A stretch of DNA of 61,007 nucleotides from Deltaproteobacteria bacterium (GCA_030694465.1 JAUXYJ010000028.1:1-61007), one strand, 5' to 3'. Counted from the stretch's first letter, positions 27,534-35,716 are shown. Notes: generated from the sequence alone by a model not told the origin. Made by a program: numbers and translations.

Positions 27534-28748
27534 ATGTGTGCGAGCTCGCTTGTGACCCTCGCGCGTCGATATGACACCGTGCGCGCGCACAGCGTCGCGC
27601 TGTGTGAGCCCCTCGCGATCGAAGACTACGTCGTGCAACCCAGCGCCGACGTGAGCCCGCCAAAGTGGCACCTTGGGCACTGCACGTGGTTCTTTGAGAC
27701 GGTGATTCTGCAAGCGTATTTGCAAGGCTATCAGCAGTTTCACCCGAGCTACGGCTTTGTGTTTAACAGCTACTACGAGAGCCAGGGCGAGCGCGTGGTG
27801 CGCAGCAAACGTGGCGACCTCTCGCGTCCCACCGTGGCCGAGGTCCTCGCCTATCGCGCACACGTGGACGCGGCCATGGGCAGGCTGTTGTCTCAAGCGC
27901 TCAGCGCAGAAGCGCACGCGCTCATCGAGCTCGGGATCCAACACGAGCAACAGCACCAAGAGCTCTTGCTCACGGACATCAAGTACATCTTAGGGGTCAA
28001 CCCGCTGCGCCCCGCGTACGCGCCCAGCGGCACGCACGCGATCACAATCGACAACGAATTTGCAGTCGAACGCACGATAGACACCGCGCGATGGCTGGCC
28101 TCCGAGGGCGGGCTCGTCTCGATCGGAGCGAGCGCGACCGACGACGGATTCACGTTTGACAACGAGTGCCCGAGGCACCGCGTGTGGCTCGAGCCCTTCG
28201 AGATCCGCGACACGCTGATCACACAGGGAGAGTTCATCGAATTTATCCGCGACGGCGGGTATCGCGACCCGCTCTTGTGGCTCTCCGAAGGCTGGCAGTG
28301 GGTGTGCGAAGGCAACACGCACCCGCTGTACTGGTCCGAGCGCGACGGGGTCTGGGAGCAGTACACCCTGGCAGGGGTTGTGCCTGTGAATTTGCAGGCA
28401 CCGGTCACGCACATTAGCTACTTCGAGGCCGCGGCCTATTGCGAGTGGGCGGGGCAGAGGCTCCCGACCGAGGCCGAGTGGGAGACCATGGCGGGGTCGT
28501 TTTCGTGGGGCCAGCGTTGGGAGTGGACCCAGAGCGCGTACGCGCCGTACCCAGGGTTTGTCCCCGCCGAGGGCACCGTTCGCGAGTACAACGGCAAGTT
28601 TATGGTGAGCCAGCTCGTCCTGCGTGGCGCGTCGTTTGCGACGCCCAGCGGGCACGCGCGGGTGAGCTACCGCAACTTCTTTCACCCTCCTTTGCGCTGG
28701 CAATACACAGGGATTCGTCCTGTGCGCACATCGAGATCTACACGATGA
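27534..28748 (+). CDS. egtB: Ergothioneine biosynthesis sulfoxide synthase EgtB
   Basis: The 404-residue protein has an N-terminal DinB-like iron-binding region (KWHLGHCTWFFETVIL with two His, then IQHEQQHQELLLTDIKYILG) and a C-terminal formylglycine-enzyme-like sulfatase-modifying domain (FIRDGGYRDPLLWLSEGW, RLPTEAEWE, GASFATPSGHARVSYRNFFHP). EgtB joins hercynine to a thiol donor with O2 at a mononuclear iron. Its stop overlaps the start of egtD (ATGA), giving translational coupling. No egtA or egtE gene is adjacent, so the thiol donor and the lyase must come from elsewhere. Confidence 0.95.
   Translation: MCASSLVTLARRYDTVRAHSVALCEPLAIEDYVVQPSADVSPPKWHLGHCTWFFETVILQAYLQGYQQFHPSYGFVFNSYYESQGERVVRSKRGDLSRPTVAEVLAYRAHVDAAMGRLLSQALSAEAHALIELGIQHEQQHQELLLTDIKYILGVNPLRPAYAPSGTHAITIDNEFAVERTIDTARWLASEGGLVSIGASATDDGFTFDNECPRHRVWLEPFEIRDTLITQGEFIEFIRDGGYRDPLLWLSEGWQWVCEGNTHPLYWSERDGVWEQYTLAGVVPVNLQAPVTHISYFEAAAYCEWAGQRLPTEAEWETMAGSFSWGQRWEWTQSAYAPYPGFVPAEGTVREYNGKFMVSQLVLRGASFATPSGHARVSYRNFFHPPLRWQYTGIRPVRTSRSTR
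28056..28065 (-). repeat. GAATTTGCAG over-represented 10-mer
   Basis: An exact copy inside egtB, read as Glu-Phe-Ala. Confidence 0.5.
28388..28397 (-). repeat. GAATTTGCAG over-represented 10-mer
   Basis: A second exact copy inside egtB, in a different reading frame from the one at 28056, which argues against a codon-use origin. Confidence 0.55.
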
Positions 28749-29716
28749 CCGGACCCGAGCACACCTCGCGCGACGCGCTCTCTCCCTTGGCAGCGCACGT
28801 GCGCGAAGGGCTCTCGCGCAGACCCAAGCAGCTCTCTTCGTCGTGGCTCTACGACGACGAGGGCTCGAGGCTCTTTCAGCGCATCATGGCGTTGCCCGAG
28901 TACTACCTAACTCGCACCGAGCACGCGCTGCTGCAGACCCGCGGAGACGCCCTTGCGAGCCTCGTGGCGCCCGCTGCGGGGCCCGTCGAGGTCATCGAGC
29001 TCGGGAGCGGGGATGGCGCCAAGGTCGTGACGCTCTTGCAGCGCCTGGTCGAGCGCGCGGTGGACGTGACCTATCGACCGTTTGATATCTCTGCGCTGGC
29101 GATGGACACGCTCGTAGACCGCGTGCGCGCGCAGCTGCCGACGCTCAGGATCGAGCCCTTGGTGGGCAGCTACTTTGACCATTGGCCCACGCCTCGCGCA
29201 GAGGTGCGGCAGGTTGTGCTCTTTTTAGGGAGCAATCTTGGCAATTTTTCGCATGCGCAGAGCGTTGAGCTATTGCAGCGAATTCGCTCGCAGATGCGAC
29301 TTGGAGACACGCTCGTACTGGGGCTCGATATGCAGAAAGATCCCGCGACGATCTTGGCTGCGTACAACGACATGCAGGGCGTGACAGCGGCGTTTAATCT
29401 CAATCTTTTGCGGCGGATCAACCGTGAGGTGGGCACGGATTTTGTGCTCGATGACTTTTATCACTACGCGCTCTATACGCCGCTGGATGGGACCGCGCGG
29501 AGCTTCTTGGTGAGCAAAAAAAAGCAGCGCGTGAGCTCGGTAAGGTTTGATTTGAGCGCTGAATTTGCAGAGGGCGAGTGCATCTATGTCGAGCAATCAC
29601 AGAAGTACACCGTGCCCATGATCGAGCGGCTCGGCGAGAGCGCGGGCTTTGCGCTGAGCGAGCGCGTACACGACGGGCGCGACTGGTTCTCGATCGCGGC
29701 GCTCACGGCCATCTGA
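28745..29716 (+). CDS. egtD: L-histidine N-alpha-methyltransferase EgtD
   Basis: The 323-residue SAM enzyme starts within the egtB stop (ATGA overlap). Diagnostic motifs are LYDDEGSRLFQRIMALPEYYLTRTEHALL, the SAM-binding IELGSGDGAKV, VLFLGSNLGNF, and the substrate-pocket region DMQKDPATILAAYND...AFNLNLLRRINRE. It trimethylates histidine to hercynine, the first step of ergothioneine synthesis. With egtB it forms the minimal two-gene pathway common in bacteria. Ergothioneine would complement the SOD, KatG and DsbA-like functions encoded in the same window. Confidence 0.95.
   Translation: MTGPEHTSRDALSPLAAHVREGLSRRPKQLSSSWLYDDEGSRLFQRIMALPEYYLTRTEHALLQTRGDALASLVAPAAGPVEVIELGSGDGAKVVTLLQRLVERAVDVTYRPFDISALAMDTLVDRVRAQLPTLRIEPLVGSYFDHWPTPRAEVRQVVLFLGSNLGNFSHAQSVELLQRIRSQMRLGDTLVLGLDMQKDPATILAAYNDMQGVTAAFNLNLLRRINREVGTDFVLDDFYHYALYTPLDGTARSFLVSKKKQRVSSVRFDLSAEFAEGECIYVEQSQKYTVPMIERLGESAGFALSERVHDGRDWFSIAALTAI
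29561..29570 (-). repeat. GAATTTGCAG over-represented 10-mer
   Basis: An exact copy inside egtD, read as Glu-Phe-Ala. Confidence 0.5.
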
Positions 29717-29773
29717 GCGTCAAAGTGTGCGGGTTGCTTGGGCCGCGAGGTGTCCAAGCGGTAGCTCTTTGCG

Positions 29774-30358
29774 ATGCGAAAACTGGTTGTCTCTGAGTTT
29801 GTGACGCTCGACGGTGTGATGCAGGCGCCCGGTGGCAAGGACGAGGACCTCGATGGGGGATTTGCACACGGCGGCTGGGTGCCTGAGCTCTGGCACGACG
29901 GGGTAGGCGAGAGCTTCTTTGCGCTGGTGCAACGTGTGGATACGCTGCTTTTGGGCAGGCGAACGTACGATGGCCACGCGGGCGCGTTTGAGAACGCTCC
30001 TGCGGACGATCCCTTCGCGCAGGCTCTCAATGGGCTAAAAAAATACGTAGTTTCGCGCACGATCATCGAGCCCGCGTGGCGCAACACCACGGTGATTCGC
30101 GACGACGTGGTGGGCGCGGTGCGTGCGCTCAAATCGCAAGAGGGCAAGGACATTCTCACCGACGGGAGCAGCCAGCTCGTGCACGCGCTGCTCGCACAAG
30201 ACCTGGTGGACGAGCTGCACTTGGTGACGTTTCCGGTGATCGTCGGTGCGGGCAAGCGCGTGTTTCCGGAGGTGGCTCACGCGACCTTTGCGCTCGATCA
30301 GGTGCGGGCCCTGAGCAACGGCGTCGTGATCTCGCACTACACGCGCTCAGCGCGCTGA
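29774..30358 (+). CDS. Dihydrofolate reductase-family (RibD C-terminal domain) protein
   Basis: The 194-residue protein opens MRKLVVSEFVTLDGVMQAPGG, the usual start of RibD_C-like reductases. It has TLLLGRRTYDGHAGAF, KYVVSRTI, ILTDGSSQLVHALLAQDLVDELHLVTFPVIVGAGKRVFPE and a short C-terminal strand. These proteins bind NADPH, and their substrates are mostly unknown. It lies 57 bp after egtD on the same strand. A second family member is encoded at 55671-56231, about 30 percent similar by eye. Confidence 0.88.
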   Translation: MRKLVVSEFVTLDGVMQAPGGKDEDLDGGFAHGGWVPELWHDGVGESFFALVQRVDTLLLGRRTYDGHAGAFENAPADDPFAQALNGLKKYVVSRTIIEPAWRNTTVIRDDVVGAVRALKSQEGKDILTDGSSQLVHALLAQDLVDELHLVTFPVIVGAGKRVFPEVAHATFALDQVRALSNGVVISHYTRSAR

Positions 30359-30377
30359 CCCTAAAGCCCCCGCAGGG

Positions 30378-31004
30378 TCACTCAGAGCGCGCACACGAGG
30401 TGTCTTCTGGCGAGACTACCGTGCAACATCCGCCAGGCAATTGGCCGTCGGATCGCGGTTCGCAAGAAACCACTCGGCCGCGCGCGTCCAGGGCGATACG
30501 GCAGCACGCCTCGAGCGCCTCGCGAAGCTGCTGTCGACCGCGCTGAACGCGAGATTTCATGCCCGAGAGGCTGATTTGCGCCATCGCGGCGGCCTCGCGT
30601 TGGCTCAGCCCCTGGAGCTCTGTGAGCGTGAGGGCCTCGCGGTAGGGAGAGGGCATCATCGCGACGAACGCGGCGATGTACGGCGCGAGCTGTTGCTCTG
30701 CGACAGAGTCTTCGTCGGGCTCGTCTGCGGGCTCGTCTGCGGGCTCTTGGCGCGGGTGCGCGTCCACGAGCGGGTGTCTCCCCAAGGCGCGATGGTGATC
30801 GGTGATCGCGTTGCGCGCGACTTGGTAGACCCATGGACCAAAGCGCTGGTCGTCACGCAGCGAGGACACTCCGCGGTGAATCCGCAGAAAAATCTCTTGG
30901 ATTACGTCGTCGACGTCCGCGGCACGCCGCACCCTGAGGGCGACAAAAGGACGGAGTCGCGCCTCGAGCTCGGTCCAGTGGTGTCGTGCCTCGGCGTGGA
31001 TCAT
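30378..31004 (-). CDS. sigZ: ECF sigma factor, SigZ type, with Cys-rich tail
   Basis: The 208-residue protein has sigma2 (LRPFVALRVRRAADVDDVIQEIFLRIHRGVSSLRDDQRFGPWVYQVARN) and sigma4 (MPSPYREALTLTELQGLSQREAAAMAQISLSGMKSRVQRGRQQLREAL). The SigZ-like tail begins CCRIALDARGRVVSCEPR and continues with further Cys (GGCC). The linker carries a short tandem repeat (EPADEPADEP). Its start overlaps the arsM stop (ATGA), so it is translated with arsenite methyltransferase. Cys in the tail could sense arsenic or another thiophilic metal; that is inference. No anti-sigma gene is adjacent. Confidence 0.88.
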   Translation of the reverse strand: MIHAEARHHWTELEARLRPFVALRVRRAADVDDVIQEIFLRIHRGVSSLRDDQRFGPWVYQVARNAITDHHRALGRHPLVDAHPRQEPADEPADEPDEDSVAEQQLAPYIAAFVAMMPSPYREALTLTELQGLSQREAAAMAQISLSGMKSRVQRGRQQLREALEACCRIALDARGRVVSCEPRSDGQLPGGCCTVVSPEDTSCARSE

Positions 31005-31891
31005 GCGTCGGTCTTGGTGGGGCAACACGAGGGCGCACAACACGCCGCGACGTCGCGCTCGGGGGTGGGTTGTCGTGGCTCCGAGGGACGGCTCGCGTCA
31101 CGCGAGAGACCGGGCTTGATCGCCTCGATGCTCGCAGAGGCGACGTAGTCTTCGACCCCCGAGTTGGGCATCCAGTGCCGGATAAAATCCCGGCTTGCCT
31201 CGTTGATTTGCACCGAAATTTGCTCGAATCCAGACGACTCGAGCATCTCACGCAGCGAGGCGACTTCGGCCGCCCCAGAGATGCAGCCGGTGAGGGCGGC
31301 GATGTCGCCGGCCAGGGCCTCGGGGAGCGGCGCGAGCGCGACGACATCCGAGATCGCCAAGCGGCCGCCCGCTCGCAGCACGCGAAACGCGTCGCGAAAC
31401 ACCGCGCTTTTGTCGGGACTCAGGTTGATCACGCAGTTTGACAAGATCACATCTACGGTGCCATCGGCGACGGGGAGGTGCTCGATTTCGCCGAGCCTAA
31501 ACTCAACGTGTGTCACTCCCAAGGACTGCGCGTTGGCCCGGGCCTTGGACACCATGTCCGGGGTCATGTCGACGCCCAGCACGCGCCCCGTAGGGCCGAC
31601 TTGTTTGGCTGCGAGAAAGCAGTCGAATCCGCCGCCGGCCCCGAGATCGAGGACGGTCTCGCCGGGCTTGAGCTTCGCGATCGCCTGAGGATTTCCGCAT
31701 CCGAGGCCCATGTTGGCGCCTTCGGGGACCGCGGCGAGGTCGTCGGCTGAGTAGCCCAGCGCGAGGCTCGCGAGGGCCCCCGGAGCGCAGCAGCTCGGAG
31801 CGCTCCCAGTGGCGCCTTCGGTGCTGCGTGCGACGCTGCCATATTGTTCTCGGACGGCGTTGCGGACTTGGTCTTTGGTCTGTTCGTTCAT
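31001..31891 (-). CDS. arsM: Arsenite S-adenosylmethionine methyltransferase
   Basis: The 296-residue protein has the SAM motif VLDLGAGGGFDCFLAAKQVG and the arsenic-binding Cys regions ILSNCVINLSPDK and IAALTGCISGAAE of ArsM. An N-terminal Cys pair (SCCAPG, 34-35) and a C-terminal CCAPSCC tail add metal-binding potential. It methylates As(III) to volatile or less toxic forms. ATG 31891 with GGGAG nine bases upstream is preferred; an ATG at 31897 is possible. The coupled sigZ overlaps its stop. No ArsR gene sits immediately upstream. Confidence 0.93.
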   Translation of the reverse strand: MNEQTKDQVRNAVREQYGSVARSTEGATGSAPSCCAPGALASLALGYSADDLAAVPEGANMGLGCGNPQAIAKLKPGETVLDLGAGGGFDCFLAAKQVGPTGRVLGVDMTPDMVSKARANAQSLGVTHVEFRLGEIEHLPVADGTVDVILSNCVINLSPDKSAVFRDAFRVLRAGGRLAISDVVALAPLPEALAGDIAALTGCISGAAEVASLREMLESSGFEQISVQINEASRDFIRHWMPNSGVEDYVASASIEAIKPGLSRDASRPSEPRQPTPERDVAACCAPSCCPTKTDA

Positions 31892-32231
31892 GGTCATTCG
31901 CTCCCTTGTGCAACCCAAGACGACGACCTCGCGCAGAGGACGCACGAATTCGCCTCGGCCCGCTCTGAAGCGCTTCGCCCTGCGTTGCTCGGTCGCGAGC
32001 TTTACTGGGCAGCGCGCTGCCAGCCTCTTTTGTGGGGCAAAGCGCGAGGAGGCACGCTGCAGCTCCGCGCGACGCAAACGTTGCACGGGCGCTGCAATCG
32101 GTGCGAGGTCACCACGAAGAGACCGCTGTGAATCACAGTGAATTTGCAGGGTTTATCACCCATCGGGGACAGCCCAGTGCGTGGCATGCGGGTTGCGGGC
32201 TTCGCCTACGCGACCCTTCACACCAGAAAGC
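31892..32231. other. Intergenic region between arsM and the RIC gene
   Basis: This 340-bp divergent region holds no convincing gene. It contains a 14-bp perfect palindrome GGCAGCGCGCTGCC at 32008-32021 and one exact GAATTTGCAG motif at 32140-32149. An AT-richer patch (GTGAATCACAGTGAATTTG) near 32128-32146 could hold the promoter of the downstream repair gene. Confidence 0.5.
32140..32149 (-). repeat. GAATTTGCAG over-represented 10-mer
   Basis: An exact copy in the non-coding divergent region upstream of the RIC gene. Confidence 0.6.
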
Positions 32232-32903
32232 GTGACGCACTTGATCCACACGAACGACACCCTCGCGAGCCTCGCCACTGCACACCCCGAAGCGACCACG
32301 GTGTTCTTGCGACACCAGCTCGATTTTTGCTGCGGCGGGGGCCGCAAGCTCTCGGACGCGTGCGCGACGCTGGGCTTAGATCCCGCGAAGATTGTGGCCG
32401 AAATCGCAGCCGAACAAGCGCCTCACGAGGTCATCCGTTGGGACAAGCGCCCCGTCGAAGAGCTCGTAGAGCATATTCTTACGCGCTACCACGCGCCGCT
32501 GCGAAGAGAGCTCTCGGGGCTCTTAGAGGCCGCGAAGAAAATTGAGCGCGTGCACGCGGCCAAGCCGAGCTGCCCACACGGGCTCGCGGCGCATCTCGCG
32601 CAGGTGGCGACCGAGCTTGAAGAGCACATGACCAAAGAAGAGCAGGTGCTGTTTCCGGCGCTGCGCTCGGGGGCGCGTGGGCAGGCGATCTTGATGCCCG
32701 TGCGCGTGATGATGCGCGAGCACGATGACCACGGCGCAAACCTGCGAAAGATGCGGGATCTCGCGACGGATTTTGTCCCGCCACCCGAGGCTTGCGCTAC
32801 GTGGCGCGCGCTCTATGTGGGCCTCGCGAAGCTTGAGGGGGAGCTCATGGAGCACATTCACCTCGAGAACAACGTGCTCTTTGTAAAGGCCCTCGCGCAC
32901 TGA
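32232..32903 (+). CDS. ric: Iron-sulfur cluster repair di-iron protein (RIC/YtfE/ScdA)
   Basis: The 223-residue protein has the N-terminal ScdA domain (TLASLATAHPEATTVFLRHQLDFCCGGGRKLSDAC) and a hemerythrin-like domain with His/Glu ligands (ILTRYHAPLRREL, LEEHMTKEEQVLFPAL, MMREHDDHGANL, LMEHIHLENNVLF). It repairs Fe-S clusters damaged by nitric oxide or oxidants. GTG 32232 fits family alignment; an ATG at 32181 would add 17 unconserved residues. A perfect palindrome begins 12 bp after the stop. It faces the arsM operon across a 340-bp promoter region. Confidence 0.92.
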   Translation: MTHLIHTNDTLASLATAHPEATTVFLRHQLDFCCGGGRKLSDACATLGLDPAKIVAEIAAEQAPHEVIRWDKRPVEELVEHILTRYHAPLRRELSGLLEAAKKIERVHAAKPSCPHGLAAHLAQVATELEEHMTKEEQVLFPALRSGARGQAILMPVRVMMREHDDHGANLRKMRDLATDFVPPPEACATWRALYVGLAKLEGELMEHIHLENNVLFVKALAH

Positions 32904-32914
32904 GCGAATCACAC

Positions 32915-32934
32915 ACCCGGCGACGTCGCCGGGT
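32915..32934. repeat. Dispersed palindrome, perfect copy
   Basis: The perfect 20-bp consensus begins 12 bp after the RIC stop codon. It overlaps the 3' end of the converging DUF6326 pseudogene. Confidence 0.75.
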
Positions 32935-33225
32935 CACTCATCCGAGCGTCGGACGGCGTGCCCTCTGGGGACCCTTGCACGGCCCATCGCACGATGATCG
33001 CCATGCACGCGATCTCGATGGAGGCAAAGAACAGATAGTGCAGAGACAGCGAACCTCCGCCCACGACGAAGAGCGTGGTCACGACCGCGGCGGCGATGTT
33101 CGCGGTCTTGTTGGCTCTAAGGGCTGAGCCAACGCGAGAGAAAGATCATCGCGATGGGGACCTCGAGCAACAGCGCAAAGCCGAGCAGCATGGGCTGCGT
33201 GATCGTGGGCGTCCCCGGAGCGCCC

Positions 33226-33252
33226 GCAGCGAGCGCAGCGAGCGCAGCGAGC
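33226..33252. repeat. Three copies of a 9-bp tandem repeat
   Basis: GCAGCGAGC is repeated three times within the DUF6326 pseudogene, reading as an Ala-Leu-Ala-rich loop. It is a likely slippage site. Confidence 0.6.
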
Positions 33253-33453
33253 GCTCCGGGCATGATGAACGACACGATGTCCGCGAACGCGATGTTGAAC
33301 ATCACGACGATCCAGAGCGACGAGATTTTCTGCTGTATTTTCATTGGGAATCGTGACGCTTACACCCACGCATCCCCGGCCTGCGAGCGCCTCGCCCAAC
33401 GATCGGACGAGGGGTCGCCTACGTGTGTCGAGGCGCACCATCGAGAGACGCGC

Positions 33454-33924
33454 TCAGCGCGCCAGCGTGACCTCTAAGCGCGCGTAGCTCGCCTCCATCC
33501 CGTGCTCCATCCCGGTGGCGAGCATGGCCTTGCGGGTGGCTTCGTCCGGGAGCGTCATGCGCAGGGTCATCCGCGTCCCATCGCCCTCTGCGACAAACGT
33601 GGTCTCTACGTGGTTGTCCGGCGTGGCGTCCGGCAGATGCATCCGCTCGACGTGCACAATGCGGTGTGGCGGATCGAGCGCGAGGATCTCACCGGTGAGA
33701 TAAAATCCGTTGCCCTGCCCATCGGACCACTCATACCGCATCTTGCCGCCGACGACCCCCTCGTGCACGCACACGGGCATGCTCCACCCGTCGGGTCCCA
33801 GCATAAATTGCTGGATGATCGCTGGATCCATGTGCGCGCGGTAGACCCGCTCGGGCGACGCCGCAAAGCGCCTCGTGACCACCACGTGTCGCTCCCCTTC
33901 AACCACCATCGTCAATTCGCTCAT
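33454..33924 (-). CDS. SRPBCC/AHSA1-domain protein
   Basis: The 156-residue protein is one AHSA1-type domain (VTRRFAASPERVYRAHMDPAIIQQFMLGPDGWSMPVC...KMRYEWSDGQGNGFYLTGEI). The start is ATG 33922-33924, overlapping by one base the stop of the upstream ArsR gene, a very common ArsR-SRPBCC arrangement. The pair is probably autoregulated through the operator at 34271-34296. A decayed copy of its 3' part lies at 39040-39193, on the far side of the viperin locus. A longer frame reaching 34275 is the out-of-frame shadow of arsR. Confidence 0.88.
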   Translation of the reverse strand: MSELTMVVEGERHVVVTRRFAASPERVYRAHMDPAIIQQFMLGPDGWSMPVCVHEGVVGGKMRYEWSDGQGNGFYLTGEILALDPPHRIVHVERMHLPDATPDNHVETTFVAEGDGTRMTLRMTLPDEATRKAMLATGMEHGMEASYARLEVTLAR

Positions 33925-34265
33925 CACAACGTGTCCTTGTCTTGTGTCTCTTGGGCCAACAGCCGATCCAGGCGCGCATAGTTCTTCTCGAGCGCGCGGC
34001 GCAACATCGCGAGGTAATCGTCGAGCTCGCTGAGCGCTCCGGGCGCCAAGCGACAGGGCCGCCGCGGCCCGTCCACCCGCTGAACGATCAGCCCCGCGTC
34101 CGAGAGCACGCGGATGTGCCGCGAGATCGCCGGCTGCGAGATCGCAAAGGGCGCAGCGAGCTCTTGCACCGTGGCCTCGCCCTCGACCAGTCGCGCCAAA
34201 ATCGCGCGCCGGGTCGAATCCGAGAGCGCAGCCAACGTCGCGTCGAGCCTCGCCTGAGTCTGCAT
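33924..34265 (-). CDS. ArsR-family repressor
   Basis: The 113-residue winged-helix regulator has the DNA-binding region VQELAAPFAISQPAISRHIRVLSDAGLIVQRVDGPRR. It lacks the metal-binding Cys of classical ArsR (none between residues 1 and 60), so it probably senses a non-metal signal. The 26-bp operator begins five bases upstream of its ATG. It is co-transcribed with the SRPBCC gene, and such pairs are often autoregulated. Confidence 0.9.
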   Translation of the reverse strand: MQTQARLDATLAALSDSTRRAILARLVEGEATVQELAAPFAISQPAISRHIRVLSDAGLIVQRVDGPRRPCRLAPGALSELDDYLAMLRRALEKNYARLDRLLAQETQDKDTL

Positions 34266-34270
34266 ACGAA

Positions 34271-34296
34271 GTCACATAACACTACGGTTATATGAC
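34271..34296. promoter_or_regulatory. ArsR-type inverted-repeat operator
   Basis: The 26-bp inverted repeat has arms GTCA-N-ATAAC and GTTAT-N-TGAC with a six-base centre. It lies immediately upstream of the arsR start, as expected for autoregulation. Confidence 0.65.
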
Positions 34297-34342
34297 TGTC
34301 AATTGGTTGGTATTTGACGCATTTTGCGAGACAACTCACATG

Positions 34343-34362
34343 ACCCAGCGACGTCGCCGAGG
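34343..34362. repeat. Dispersed palindrome, degenerate, left side of viperin locus
   Basis: It matches 17 of 20 consensus positions. With the copy at 39235-39254 it brackets the ravA-viaA-DUF2325-viperin block. Confidence 0.55.
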
Positions 34363-34427
34363 ATGACAACGAGGTGCCCAGAATTTGCGATAGATGTGCT
34401 CGTCACGGCCGAGGGTGGGCTTATGGC

Positions 34428-35306
34428 TCAGAGCGCCATCGCGAGCCGTCGCTTGCCGTCTTTGCGGTCCCAGTCATAGTCGCCGCCGCGCGCGACGAGC
34501 TTGTCGTTGGCAAAGCCCACGGACGCCAGCGCGCCCGCAGCACCCGCTTGCAAGATGGGCCGACCGACGGAGTGTACGCCGCGGGTGTTGCCAAAGAAGC
34601 GACCGAGCGGGTCGATCATGGCGTACGAGTCGGTCATGGCGTCGTTGTCTTCGGCAACCAAGGGAATTTGCTCACGATTGAGCCCTTGGTGCCTCGCGAC
34701 AAAGCGCGCGAACTCTTCGGCGGTCACGAGCAAGGGCCCAATGCGCGTCTCGTTTTGGCCCTCGACGCGCAGGGCCTGAAAGACCTTCCAGCGCTCGGGC
34801 GCGATCTGCCGAATGAGCGTGTGCATGTCTTCGTCGACGTTGACCTTGGTGACCACCGTGTTGAGCTTGACGCGCGCGCCGAGGCCCTGGGCCTGTGTCG
34901 CGAGATCGACAATTTGCTGGGTATATCCAGGGCCACCGCGCCCGACGGCGGCGTTGCCCTCGTCCGTCGCCGAGTCCACCGAGAGGCCAACCCAGTCGAG
35001 CGCTGCGCCCGCGCTTGATGCGAGGAGGCGCGCGAGGCGCTTGCCATTGCTCACGATGCTCGTGGTGAATCCCATGGATTTTGCCTCGCAGACCAAGCGC
35101 TCGATGTCTGGGTGGAGCGTGGGCTCTCCGCCGACGAAGTTCATTTTTTGCCCACCCGCGGCGCGGACCGAGGCCATCACCGCGAGGGCGTCATCGGTCG
35201 AGAGCCTCCCGTGGGTCTCGCGAAAAGTGGCAAAACAGTATCTGCACTTCGCGTTGCACTCTCGCAAAAGATGAAAATTAATCGCCTTCGGAAAGACTGA
35301 CTCCAT
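34428..35306 (-). CDS. vip: Prokaryotic viperin, radical SAM antiviral enzyme
   Basis: The 292-residue radical SAM protein has the viperin signature N-X-H-X4-C-X3-C-X2-C-F exactly: Asn10, His12, Cys17, Cys21, Cys24, Phe25. Further viperin landmarks are KMNFVGGEPTLHP (GGEP 59-62), SIVSNGK (83-89), KLNTVVTKVNVDEDM (147-161), PERWKVFQALRVEGQNE (170-186) and the C-terminal DSYAMIDPLGRFFGNT. Known prokaryotic viperins convert CTP, GTP or UTP to 3'-deoxy-3',4'-didehydro nucleotides that stop phage RNA synthesis. Start ATG 35306 has GGAGG eight bases upstream. It is last in the run ravA-viaA-DUF2325-vip, and no nucleotide kinase is adjacent. Substrate nucleotide and actual defence activity are inferred. 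Confidence 0.93.
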   Translation of the reverse strand: MESVFPKAINFHLLRECNAKCRYCFATFRETHGRLSTDDALAVMASVRAAGGQKMNFVGGEPTLHPDIERLVCEAKSMGFTTSIVSNGKRLARLLASSAGAALDWVGLSVDSATDEGNAAVGRGGPGYTQQIVDLATQAQGLGARVKLNTVVTKVNVDEDMHTLIRQIAPERWKVFQALRVEGQNETRIGPLLVTAEEFARFVARHQGLNREQIPLVAEDNDAMTDSYAMIDPLGRFFGNTRGVHSVGRPILQAGAAGALASVGFANDKLVARGGDYDWDRKDGKRRLAMAL

Positions 35307-35365
35307 CGACAAGACCTCCACGGTTTCTGGTGGTTATGCAGAGCAAATTTGCACACAGAGCGCCC

Positions 35366-35650
35366 TCAACGCGGCAGCGCGTTGCGCTCTTCAAACGGGA
35401 CCCCCTGCGCTTTGCACAGGCGCTTGATCTTGTGGATGGCGCTGTGCGCGTTCCATCGGACGAGGATCACGACGCGGTCGATCCCGCCGCAGCGCAGCGC
35501 TTGCTCAAAGCGCACGAGCTCTCCGCGCCCGCCGTTGTGAGGGCTCATGAAGTAGCGATACTCGCAGGGCTCTCGCTGTGTGCTGCGCCGGCGACCGTCA
35601 CCGCCCACGATCGCGACGCGCTCTCTGCCGGGCTCCCTCATTGCGCTCAT
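35366..35650 (-). CDS. DUF2325-like small protein
   Basis: The 94-residue protein has VAIVGGDGRRR near the N-terminus, SPHNGGRGELVRFEQAL in the middle and RVVILVRWNAHSAIHKIKRLCKAQGVPF at the end. This follows the DUF2325 plan: Gly-Gly loop, HxGG-like loop, then a nucleoside-like pocket with Ser-His equivalents. Its function is unknown. It lies between viaA and viperin on one strand, 59 bp before viperin. ATG 35650 touches a 46-bp repeat also found before ravA; ATG 35641 is an alternative start with better spacing to GGGGTG. Confidence 0.7.
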   Translation of the reverse strand: MSAMREPGRERVAIVGGDGRRRSTQREPCEYRYFMSPHNGGRGELVRFEQALRCGGIDRVVILVRWNAHSAIHKIKRLCKAQGVPFEERNALPR

Positions 35651-35695
35651 CACCCCGCAGAAACGTGTTGCGCGAGGTCTTGCTGACACAGGGCT
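35650..35695 (-). repeat. 46-bp direct repeat, copy A, before the DUF2325 gene
   Basis: It is identical to 38961-39006 except for one base. It fills the gap between the viaA stop and the DUF2325 start. On the transcribed strand it begins AGCCCTGTGTCAGCAAGACC and ends CTGCGGGGTGA. It could be a duplicated promoter or leader, or a recombination scar. Confidence 0.85.
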
Positions 35696-35716
35696 ATGCC
35701 GCCTAGGCACGATCGC

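Larger units (their letters stand above)
32909..33344 (-). pseudogene. DUF6326 membrane protein gene broken by one-base frameshift
   Basis: Frame one gives 75 residues with three hydrophobic segments (SLWIVVMFNIAFADIVSFIMPG, MLLGFALLLEVPIAMIFL) and stops at SRWLSP at 33117. Shifting by one base at about 33119-33120 continues directly as RANKTANIAAAVVTTLF...LHYLFFASIEIACMAIIVRWA, the expected second half of a DUF6326 protein of about 140 residues. Removing a single base restores the whole gene. Its tail (DPATSPGV) is encoded by the palindrome at 32915-32934. A 9-bp tandem repeat (33226-33252, three copies, reading Ala-Leu-Ala) extends a loop. It may be a real pseudogene or a sequencing error. 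Confidence 0.75.
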
